Below, one piece after another: positions 14,512 to 19,449 of a stretch of DNA of 19,449 nucleotides; within the stretch, counting starts at the first letter, position 1; every line of letters starts with the position of its first letter. Source of the DNA: an uncultured Collinsella sp. GTDB taxonomy: Bacteria > Actinomycetota > Coriobacteriia > Coriobacteriales > Coriobacteriaceae. Location: assembly GCA_902470835.1 (NCBI GenBank), contig CABRHR010000031.1, positions 1 to 19,449 of the forward strand. Reading direction: 5' to 3'. Position numbers and translations under genes: made by a program. Under the pieces are notes generated by a model that ran no database searches, was not told the DNA's origin, and saw only the letters and a list, made by a program, of their open reading frames with translations.

Positions 14512-15117
14512 ATGGCGACGGTGTACGGTTATGCGCGGGTGAGTTCGCGCGATCAGAATCTTAATCGGCAGCTGGATGCGCTGGGCGCCTATGGCGTGGG
14601 CTCGGCGAATATTTATGCCGACCATGCGAGCGGCAAGGACTTCGATCGACCGCGTTATCGCGAGCTGCTGCACGTCCTGGGAGACGGGGACGTGCTGGTG
14701 GTGCTTTCTATCGACCGACTTGGCCGTAATTACTCCGAGATTCTTGAGGAATGGCGACGCATTACCAAGGAGCTCGGGGTTGCCATTGTGGTGTTGGACA
14801 TGCCATTGCTTGACACGCGCGTCAGGGCCAGCGGCGCGCCGGATGTGACCAACACCCTGATTGCCGATATTGTGCTGCAACTGCTGAGCTACGTGGCGCA
14901 GGTGGAGCGCGAGAATATCCATCGGCGCCAGGCAGAGGGAATTGCAGCGGCGCGGGCGCGAGGGGTCCGTTTCGGTCGACCTCGCAAGCCGTGCCCTCCT
15001 CAGTTTGAGCTGGTGCGCGATAGCTATGAGGCGGGCGATATTACCCGCAGCCAGGCAGCAAAGTGCCTGGGCGTGTGCGTGGGGACGTTCGATCGCTGGA
15101 TGCGCGAGGCGGGGTAG
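14512..15117 (+). CDS. Serine recombinase (resolvase/invertase family)
   Basis: A 201-aa site-specific recombinase of the small serine type. Residues 3-20 (TVYGYARVSSRDQNLNRQ) hold the active-site Ser11 and Arg9; further conserved residues are in LSIDRLGRNYSEI and, after a long helix, ERENIHRRQAEGIAAARARG. A C-terminal Hin-like helix-turn-helix (ITRSQAAKCLGVCVGTFDRW) reads DNA. Such enzymes cut and rejoin DNA at paired sites in resolution or inversion. The ATG at 14512 is preceded by GCGGGGATGAG; a TTG ten codons earlier would place the start in the inverted repeat. No transposase or invertible gene is next to it, so it may be a stranded relic of a mobile element or a domesticated recombinase. 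Confidence 0.9.
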   Translation: MATVYGYARVSSRDQNLNRQLDALGAYGVGSANIYADHASGKDFDRPRYRELLHVLGDGDVLVVLSIDRLGRNYSEILEEWRRITKELGVAIVVLDMPLLDTRVRASGAPDVTNTLIADIVLQLLSYVAQVERENIHRRQAEGIAAARARGVRFGRPRKPCPPQFELVRDSYEAGDITRSQAAKCLGVCVGTFDRWMREAG

Positions 15118-15222
15118 GGGTTTGCGTCGCTTTGTCGCTTCCTGTTGCGATTCAAATTTTGATACGGTGACGATGTCATTTGGGGCTACACTCGCTGATA
15201 TTCAAAAAAAGGAGGTTGGCCC

Positions 15223-15804
15223 TTGGCACGCGTAAAACAAATAATCGGATGGACCGCGATCGTTCTGTTCGCTGTAACGCTGACGGGCATCTGGGTGCTG
15301 ACGGAGCAAAATGCGGTGGAGACGTCGTTGCTGAGCGAGTCTACCGCGCGTGTGGTGGAGGGTCAGGCTACGGGCGTTCAGGCTGCCGATGCCACGGGTG
15401 AAGCCCAGACGGAGAACGGAATGACCGGAGGCACCGATTCGGCTGCCTCGAATGTCCGGTCTGGCCGACTTGCTTCCATTCGCATGTGGGTGGGCGCGAA
15501 CGTCCGTCGCGTTGCCCATACCGTAGAGTTTTTCTTCGTCGGATTGTTCGCCTCGGTGGTCGTGGTTTGCCTTTCCAGGCGTCCGTGGAGCGTGTGCTCC
15601 CGTTGCGTGCCCGTATTGTTCTTTTGCGCCGCCTGCTCCGTTGGCGATCAGGTACATAAGATCTTTGTTCCCGGCAGGCATTTCGACGTTATCGATTTAG
15701 GATTCGATGCTGCGGGCTATATCACCGCCATGCTGTTGGTATTGCTGGCAGCGGCGTTGGTGCGCCATGTGACTCGGCCGATCGGCGCCCATGCGAGGCA
15801 CTAG
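15223..15804 (+). CDS. VanZ-like membrane protein
   Basis: A 193-aa membrane protein of the VanZ family, named for a protein giving low-level teicoplanin resistance; most members have no known role. The family pattern is present: H99-x-x-E102 in AHTVEFFFVGL, then GDQVHKIFVPGRHFDVIDLG with D142, Q143, P150-G151-R152 and D158, and a Gly-rich last helix (AAGYITAML). Helices lie at about 8-26, 101-117, 128-140 and 167-182. Residues 30-85 form an Ala/Gly/Thr/Glu-rich soluble loop longer than usual. The start is TTG at 15223, supported by AAAAAAAGGAGG 8 nt upstream and by the following MARVKQ..GW membrane-insertion pattern. Confidence 0.75.
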   Translation: MARVKQIIGWTAIVLFAVTLTGIWVLTEQNAVETSLLSESTARVVEGQATGVQAADATGEAQTENGMTGGTDSAASNVRSGRLASIRMWVGANVRRVAHTVEFFFVGLFASVVVVCLSRRPWSVCSRCVPVLFFCAACSVGDQVHKIFVPGRHFDVIDLGFDAAGYITAMLLVLLAAALVRHVTRPIGAHARH

Positions 15805-15926
15805 CCTTAAGACGAGACATCGCGACTGCCTACGCTTCGACATTGACTACAATAACGGCTGCAATCGCGAGTGGTCGTCGATGTGCAGTTTTCCAGACAC
15901 CTGTTTTCTCTAAGAAAGGAAATCCC

Positions 15927-16286
15927 ATGGCGGTATTGTTTGTTGAATATCCCAAGTGCTCGACCTGTAAGAAGGCCAAGGCATGGCTGGACGAACATGG
16001 GGTAGAGTATATCGACCGCGATATCGTTTTGGACAATCCCGCGGCTGATGAGCTTGCGACCTGGATTGCTCGTTCGGGGCTGCCGGTGCGGCGCTTCTTT
16101 AATTCGTCGGGCATGAAATATCGAGAGCTGGGCCTGAAGGCGCGTCTGGATGCGGGCATGACGGATCGGGAGTGCTACGAGCTGCTGGCGACCGACGGCA
16201 TGCTGGTCAAGCGTCCGCTGCTGGTGGGCGACGACTTTGCGATTCCTGGCTTTAGGGAAGCGGCTTGGGCCGAGGCGTTGCTGTAG
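15927..16286 (+). CDS. ArsC/Spx-family thioredoxin-fold protein
   Basis: A 119-aa protein of the arsenate reductase-like (ArsC/Spx/YffB) family. It has the N-terminal redox motif C11-S-T-C14 in YPKCSTCKKAKAWL, the strand YIDRDIVLDNP, the SGLPVRRFFNSSG segment, YRELGLKARL, and the closing LLATDGMLVKRPLLVGDD. The CxxC form and LVKRPLLV ending fit the group annotated as arsenate reductase family protein, whose substrate is usually unproven; it need not act on arsenate. Its regulator relatives (Spx) bind RNA polymerase, but the RNA-polymerase-binding residues cannot be judged here. The ATG at 15927 has AAAGGA 6 nt upstream. A possible -10 box, TACAAT, lies at 15848-15853. No ars operon is nearby. 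Confidence 0.85.
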   Translation: MAVLFVEYPKCSTCKKAKAWLDEHGVEYIDRDIVLDNPAADELATWIARSGLPVRRFFNSSGMKYRELGLKARLDAGMTDRECYELLATDGMLVKRPLLVGDDFAIPGFREAAWAEALL

Positions 16287-16300
16287 CGGCTCCGAAAAGT

Positions 16301-16344
16301 GCGTCCCGTTTTGTGTGCTCAGAGTGGGACGTGTTTTCCATCGG
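16301..16344. terminator. Palindromic element acting as bidirectional terminator (intact copy C)
   Basis: CGTCCC (16302-16307) pairs with GGGACG (16326-16331), with G-T pairs outside and an 18-nt loop. TTTT follows on both strands (GTGTTTTCC on plus, CACTTTTCGG on minus). It lies between two convergent genes ending at 16286 and 16359. Its two halves recur separately at 4549-4567 and 8286-8323. Confidence 0.6.
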
Positions 16345-16358
16345 CGGGCTCGCTCGGC

Positions 16359-16769
16359 TCAATCCTCGAGCTGTGCCCATTCGTGCGGATCGTAGACCTT
16401 TACGTGCTTGTTGGGCTTGCCGCTCCAGTACTCCTCGTCCATAAAGGGCAGGTATGCCTGAATGCCGGGGCAGATAAAGGGAATCCGCTGCTGTTGCAGT
16501 CGCTCGCGCTGGCGCTGCTCCAGGTGTGCCTCGGATATGACGGTCGGCATACCGGACAGCTCGACGAGGCTTGCCTGGATTCGCTTAAGGTCGGGGAGTC
16601 CCGCGTGCCATGACACCCGCATGATCAAAAAGGATGCACGGCGGTATTTTGCCTGCATCACCGTGATGGCGGGGCGCAGTGTGGGATGGATTTTGTCCCG
16701 TTCGGGCCAAAGGTCAGCAGTGATCTCGAGGCCCAGGGTCTCCCATAGGTAATCAAGCTCTTCGTCCAT
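16359..16769 (-). CDS. Short protein related to the N-terminus of winged-helix regulators
   Basis: A 136-aa soluble protein. The stretch EQRQRERLQQQRIPFICPGI followed by QAYLPFMDEEYW resembles a motif (RLIE..IPFIVPG.Q.YLP) found midway in larger proteins of about 300 aa that end in a MarR-like winged helix. The WPERDK motif near residue 22 and the KRIQASLVELSGMPTVIS segment also match that arrangement. No winged helix follows here: the protein ends 26 residues later in WAQLED, so it is either a truncated copy or a stand-alone version of the first domain. The ATG at 16769 is chosen for the GAGG just upstream, over a TTG at 16790. Function unknown. Confidence 0.6.
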   Translation of the reverse strand: MDEELDYLWETLGLEITADLWPERDKIHPTLRPAITVMQAKYRRASFLIMRVSWHAGLPDLKRIQASLVELSGMPTVISEAHLEQRQRERLQQQRIPFICPGIQAYLPFMDEEYWSGKPNKHVKVYDPHEWAQLED

Positions 16770-16838
16770 GGCGCCTCGATATCCGTGCAATGATGACGGT
16801 TCGATTGTGCCATCAGCCGTGAGTGCTGCATTGTTGTA

Positions 16839-16855
16839 ATCTACCAGCGGTAGAT
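16839..16855. promoter_or_regulatory. Small palindrome upstream of the minus-strand gene
   Basis: ATCTACC (16839-16845) and GGTAGAT (16849-16855) form a perfect inverted repeat around AGC, 70 nt upstream of the minus-strand gene starting at 16769. It has the size of a dimeric repressor site, but no regulator can be assigned. Confidence 0.35.
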
Positions 16856-16961
16856 GTGGGATGTTTTACGGGCTTTGACGCCGTAGGTGTCGCTGGTGCT
16901 TCACAGGTCCTTCACGTGTTGGCCGTATTTGACTGAATTTCAAAAAAGTCAAAATTAGGGC

Positions 16962-16990
16962 TTGCGTCACGGCGGGACTTCCCGTATATT
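16962..16990 (+). promoter_or_regulatory. Promoter of the tRNA-Gln/tRNA-Glu unit
   Basis: TTGCGT at 16962-16967 and TATATT at 16985-16990 with exactly 17 nt between them. An A/T-rich block with the inverted repeat TTTGACT/AGTCAAA (16928-16953) lies just upstream and could act as an UP element. Transcription would begin near 16997, about 38 nt before the first tRNA. Confidence 0.65.
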
Positions 16991-17034
16991 TCTTTCTTGC
17001 GCAAAGGCACAGCCGAGCGCAGCGATGCAGTCAT

Positions 17035-17108
17035 TGGGATGTCGTCTAATGGCAGGACAGCGGATTCTGGTTCCGTCAATGGGGGTTCGACTCCCTCCAT
17101 CCCAGCCA
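17035..17108 (+). tRNA. tRNA-Gln, anticodon CTG
   Basis: The acceptor stem TGGGATG pairs with CATCCCA. The anticodon arm GCGGA/TCCGT encloses the loop TTCTGGT, giving anticodon CTG, which reads CAG. The T arm has TTCGACT in its loop. Discriminator G is followed by an encoded CCA. D arm GTC/GAC is present. Confidence 0.95.
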
Positions 17109-17125
17109 TTGCATTTGCTACATAT

Positions 17126-17202
17126 GGCCCGTTCGTCTAGCGGTTTAGGACGCCGCCCTCTCAAGGCGGAGATCACCAGTTCGAATCTGGTACGGGCTAC
17201 CA
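17126..17202 (+). tRNA. tRNA-Glu, anticodon CTC
   Basis: The acceptor stem GGCCCGT pairs with ACGGGCT. The anticodon arm CCGCC/GGCGG encloses CTCTCAA, giving anticodon CTC, which reads GAG. The T arm is CCAGTTCGAATCTGG. Discriminator A is followed by encoded CCA. It is 17 nt after tRNA-Gln and probably in the same transcript. Confidence 0.95.
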
Positions 17203-17212
17203 AAAGTGAACG

Positions 17213-17240
17213 CCCGGGCCTCGTAAGAGACCCGGGTTTT
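17213..17240 (+). terminator. Terminator of the tRNA unit
   Basis: CCCGGG (17213-17218) pairs with CCCGGG (17231-17236); after one mismatch three more pairs close a GTAA loop. TTTT follows at 17237-17240. Confidence 0.88.
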
Positions 17241-17299
17241 GTGTATTGACCGATGTTTAAGGCGCGCGTTGAGTCTGCCGCCCGGACCGAGGAGTTGTC

Positions 17300-18217
17300 A
17301 TGGACCTGCCCATCAGCTTGCAAGACATCACGTATGCCGAGAACTATCTGGCGCAGGGCGACCTGGCTACGGCGACGCCGCTGCTGGAGCGCCTGGTGGA
17401 GCTCGCCGAGGAGTATATCGACGCCGAGTGCAAGACGGAGGAGAAGCGCCAATACTTTAGCTTCGATAGCAAGTTTGAGCGCTTGGCCTATCGCCGCGTG
17501 GAGAAGGATCCGCGCGAGCTCGTGCAGGTCGAGGTGCCGTTTGACCGCCTGTACTCTGACATGGCGTTTGCCTACATTCGCCAGCAGGATTATGTGAGCG
17601 CTCGTAATGCCTTGATGCAGGCTGTGCGTTGGGACCCCATGAACTGCAACTATCGCTTGGATTTGGCCGAGCTGTTCCGCGCTCTCGAGGACAAGCAGGA
17701 GTGGGCTTCGCTTTCGTTTTCGGTGCTAGAGCGCGCGAGCGATGGCAAGTGCGCCGCCCGCGCTTACGCCAATCTGGGTCAGTACTTCTTGGAGCCCGAG
17801 ACCGAGAACGTTTCGGCTGCCGTGGGCTGCGCGCGTCTGGCGCTGCGCCTGGCGCCCAACGATACGCATACGACGCGCCTGCTCAACAAGATCCATACTA
17901 CCTATCCGGATGCCGCCGAGGAGAGCGACGAGCACGTGATGGGCGAGCTGGCGTTGCAGGGCGTTCCGACCTCACCTTCGGCCGAGATTGCAATCTGCCT
18001 GATTATGTGCGCGACCGATGCTGCAAGCGACGGCGACAAGCAGGAGGCGACGCGCCTGACGGTGCGTGCTCGCGACTTGGTGGGCGAGGAAGCCTGCGCG
18101 GCGATTATCAAACTGGTGCGCGAGAGCGATGCCGAACTCAATGCCGAGCGCAAGGCAAAGCACACGGGTGTCGACAAGGGCGCTGACGGTGTCAAGGAGG
18201 CCGGCGATGCCCAGTAA
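17300..18217 (+). CDS. Tetratricopeptide-repeat-like protein
   Basis: A 305-aa soluble, mostly helical protein. It holds TPR-like helix pairs: YAENYLAQGDLATATPLLER (12-31), MAFAYIRQQDYVSARNALMQ and AVRWDPMN (about 88-115), LDLAELFRALEDKQEWASLS, and AYANLGQYFL with ALRLAPND further on. TPR proteins act as scaffolds for protein contacts; the partner is unknown. The acidic/Lys-rich C-terminus is probably disordered. The ATG at 17300 has GAGGAG 6 nt upstream. Its end overlaps the smpB start by 11 nt, so the two are likely co-translated; a link to ribosome rescue is possible but not shown. Confidence 0.8.
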   Translation: MDLPISLQDITYAENYLAQGDLATATPLLERLVELAEEYIDAECKTEEKRQYFSFDSKFERLAYRRVEKDPRELVQVEVPFDRLYSDMAFAYIRQQDYVSARNALMQAVRWDPMNCNYRLDLAELFRALEDKQEWASLSFSVLERASDGKCAARAYANLGQYFLEPETENVSAAVGCARLALRLAPNDTHTTRLLNKIHTTYPDAAEESDEHVMGELALQGVPTSPSAEIAICLIMCATDAASDGDKQEATRLTVRARDLVGEEACAAIIKLVRESDAELNAERKAKHTGVDKGADGVKEAGDAQ

Positions 18218-18677
18218 GCGCGAGCGCAAGCTCATTTCCAAGAATCGCTCGGCACATCACGAGTACTTTATCGATGAGACATTTGAGTGCGGCATTGAAC
18301 TGAGCGGCACCGAGGTCAAGTCGATTCGCGAGCGTGCCTGTCAGATCACTGACACTTTTGCGCTGATTCGTGGCGGCGAGTGCTGGCTCGTCGGCCTGCA
18401 TATCCATCCTTATAGCCATGGTGGCGTGTGGAATCGCGATCCCGACCGTCGGCGTCGTCTGCTGCTGCACCGTAAGGAGATCGACTTTCTTGACGGCAAA
18501 CTTCGCAACCGTGGTTATGCGCTGGTTCCGTTGGAGCTCTACTTTAATACCGACGGCCGCGTAAAGCTGCTGCTGGGTCTGGGTCGCGGCAAGAAGCTCT
18601 ACGACAAGCGCGAGGACATGGCCAAGCGTGATGTCCAACGCGAGATCGACCGCGCCCTTAAGGAACGCAACCGCTAG
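18207..18677 (+). CDS. smpB: SsrA-binding protein SmpB
   Basis: A 156-aa tmRNA-binding protein required for trans-translation, which frees ribosomes stalled on broken mRNA. Family hallmarks: KLISKNRSAHHEYFIDETFE at the start, GIELSGTEVKSIRERACQI, the IHPYSHGGVWNRDPDRRRRL segment, LLLHRKEI, LVPLELYFN, and the basic tail GRGKKLYDKREDMAKRD that inserts into the ribosomal mRNA channel. Length is typical (150-160 aa). The ATG at 18207 has AAGGAGG 6 nt upstream inside the preceding gene. The tmRNA gene (ssrA) is not in this window. Confidence 0.97.
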   Translation: MPSKRERKLISKNRSAHHEYFIDETFECGIELSGTEVKSIRERACQITDTFALIRGGECWLVGLHIHPYSHGGVWNRDPDRRRRLLLHRKEIDFLDGKLRNRGYALVPLELYFNTDGRVKLLLGLGRGKKLYDKREDMAKRDVQREIDRALKERNR

Positions 18678-18689
18678 GCACTCTGTATA

Positions 18690-18756
18690 AGTTGCGGTGG
18701 AATACGGACTGTTTTGCCTGTTTGAGGGGCTATTCAGTCCCTATTTCACCGCAACT
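18690..18756. repeat. Long palindromic intergenic element
   Basis: AGTTGCGGTG (18690-18699) pairs exactly with CACCGCAACT (18747-18756). Inside, AATA/TATT and GGACTG/CAGTCC continue the stem with one G-T and one mismatched pair, around a 23-nt loop. The result is a 67-nt hairpin with about 21 pairs starting 13 nt after smpB. No T-tract follows, so it is not an ordinary terminator. I believe similar palindromes recur in Collinsella genomes, from memory only. Confidence 0.75.
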
Positions 18757-18798
18757 GCGGACGTCTCATCTTTCTTACTGTTCTGACACATATGTCTC

Positions 18799-18832
18799 AA
18801 AGGCGGCGTCCGTTATGGGTGCCGCCTTTTTT
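18799..18832 (+). terminator. Rho-independent terminator after smpB
   Basis: AAAGGCGGC (18799-18807) pairs with GCCGCCTTT (18821-18829), 9 bp, loop 13 nt, ending in a run of six T (18827-18832). Confidence 0.9.
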
Positions 18833-18883
18833 GTGGGTACATACATCCATGAGGTTCCAACCCGAGCTAGGGGAGTGATCGTT

Positions 18884-19387
18884 ATGGACAAAACTGCGTT
18901 CTTTACCATGCCGAGCGGCCTGTACGTGGTGAGCTCCGCGGCGGACGGGCTGCGTGCCGGCTGCGTTATCAACACAGCGGTGCAGGTGACGTCCGCCCCG
19001 CCGCGCATCTCGATTGCCGTGAACAAGGAAAATGTCACGTCCGGCGTAATCGTATCGGCTAAGGCCTTTGCGCTGACCGTGATCGATCAGACCGCCGACA
19101 TGCTCTATATCGGCAATTTTGGCTTCCGCACCAGCAGCGATTACGACAAGTTTGCCAAGTACGAGACCCACGAGACCACTCTGGGCATGCCCTATGTGCC
19201 CGAGCACGCGGCGGCGCTGTTTAGCTGCCGTCTGATTGATACCGTGGATGTGGGCACGCACCTGCTCTTTATCGGCGAGGTGGAGGATGCCGAGCGCTTG
19301 AGCGGCGAGGCCCCGCTGACCTATGACTACTATCACAAGGTCTTGAAGGGCAAGACGCCGCCCAAAGCTTCGTCGTATCAAGGCTAG
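18884..19387 (+). CDS. Flavin reductase-like domain protein
   Basis: A 167-aa protein of the FMN-binding split-barrel flavin reductase family. Typical segments: MPSGLYVVSSA near the start, GCVINTAVQVTSAPPRISIA and VNKEN (about 26-50), the FALTVIDQTAD strand, FGFRTSSDYDKF, the LIDTVDVGTHLLFIGEVEDA strand, and the closing PLTYDYYHKVLKGKTPPKAS. This ending is shared with flavoredoxin and with the N-terminal domain of high-molecular-weight rubredoxins; here no rubredoxin domain follows. Likely role: FMN-dependent electron transfer in an anaerobe. The ATG at 18884 has GGGGAG 9 nt upstream; a GTG three codons earlier is possible but less well placed. Confidence 0.85.
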   Translation: MDKTAFFTMPSGLYVVSSAADGLRAGCVINTAVQVTSAPPRISIAVNKENVTSGVIVSAKAFALTVIDQTADMLYIGNFGFRTSSDYDKFAKYETHETTLGMPYVPEHAAALFSCRLIDTVDVGTHLLFIGEVEDAERLSGEAPLTYDYYHKVLKGKTPPKASSYQG

Positions 19388-19402
19388 AAATGTTCTAAAA
19401 AT

Positions 19403-19449
19403 CTGTCTCTTATACACATCTCCGAGCCCACGAGACGCTACGCTATCTC
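19403..19449 (-). other. Nextera i7 sequencing adapter left on contig end
   Basis: Positions 19403-19436 are the reverse complement of the Nextera adapter (beginning CTGTCTCTTATACACATCT), followed by index GCTACGCT (19437-19444) and ATCTC. It mirrors positions 1-48, so the contig has a false 47-bp terminal inverted repeat. Only 15 nt of genome (19388-19402) separate it from the last gene. Confidence 0.98.

Noticed and set aside
15927..16286. Arsenic resistance operon
   Set aside because: Only an ArsC-fold protein is present; no ArsR, ArsB or Acr3 gene is nearby, so an arsenate role is not supported.
17035..17202. tRNA genes as an attachment site for an integrated element
   Set aside because: No partial tRNA repeat or integrase was seen downstream; core genes follow at once.
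18797..19417. 206-codon minus-strand frame starting MYKRQ
   Set aside because: It starts in the adapter and lies antisense to the flavin reductase gene, with no ribosome binding site.
1..19449. Terminal inverted repeats suggesting a linear element or composite transposon
   Set aside because: They match Nextera adapter plus i7 index exactly and are library artefacts.
1..19449. CRISPR array
   Set aside because: No regularly spaced direct repeats were seen; the repeats present are isolated palindromes.

Overview
This window looks like one complete assembly contig from a high-GC Actinomycetota of the class Coriobacteriia, most likely a gut Collinsella. The evidence is high-GC coding with C/G-ending codons, the house-keeping genes ftsE, ftsX, rnr (RNase R) and smpB in one stretch, a separate C-terminal transketolase polypeptide, and palindromic intergenic elements of a kind I associate with Collinsella. 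Both ends carry unremoved Illumina Nextera adapter sequence (1-48 and 19403-19449) with the same i7 index. These ends are therefore not biological, and the first gene is cut by the contig edge.

Layout: (1) 49-587, the 3' part of a transketolase C-terminal subunit gene and a strong terminator. (2) 588-923, a gene-free stretch with possible RNA structure and a minus-strand terminator. (3) 924-4480, a minus-strand operon of ECF-type sigma factor, six-helix membrane protein, ABC ATPase and ABC-2 permease, with two pairs of genes overlapping by 8 nt. (4) about 4550-8312, an accessory island of visibly lower GC: a HigB-like toxin, an XRE-ImmA/IrrE fusion protein, an sce7725-type (T4 beta-like) protein and, convergent to them, an sce7726-type protein with a PD-(D/E)XK nuclease-like motif. 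Tandem operators precede the toxin, and the island lies between the two halves of a palindromic intergenic element. (5) about 8440-9730, a graveyard of short broken genes: a phage-scaffold-like protein, a possible minor-capsid fragment, the C-terminal end of a UvrD/PcrA-type helicase, and a perfect 18-bp inverted repeat. (6) 9883-14390, ftsE, ftsX and rnr. (7) 14468-16769, a serine recombinase, a VanZ-like membrane protein, an ArsC/Spx-family protein and a short minus-strand protein. (8) 16962-17240, a tRNA-Gln(CTG) and tRNA-Glu(CTC) transcription unit. (9) 17300-18677, a TPR-like protein gene overlapping smpB. (10) 18690-19387, a palindromic element, a terminator and a flavin-reductase-domain protein.

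The core genes serve cell division and wall remodelling (FtsEX), RNA decay and ribosome rescue (RNase R and SmpB, which are functional partners in trans-translation), and translation (tRNAs). The most interesting part is the four-gene island at 4.8-8.3 kb. Toxin, metallopeptidase-antitoxin, beta-like protein and nuclease-like protein together look like a self-regulated toxin-antitoxin or anti-phage module. That function is inferred from context and protein families, not demonstrated.
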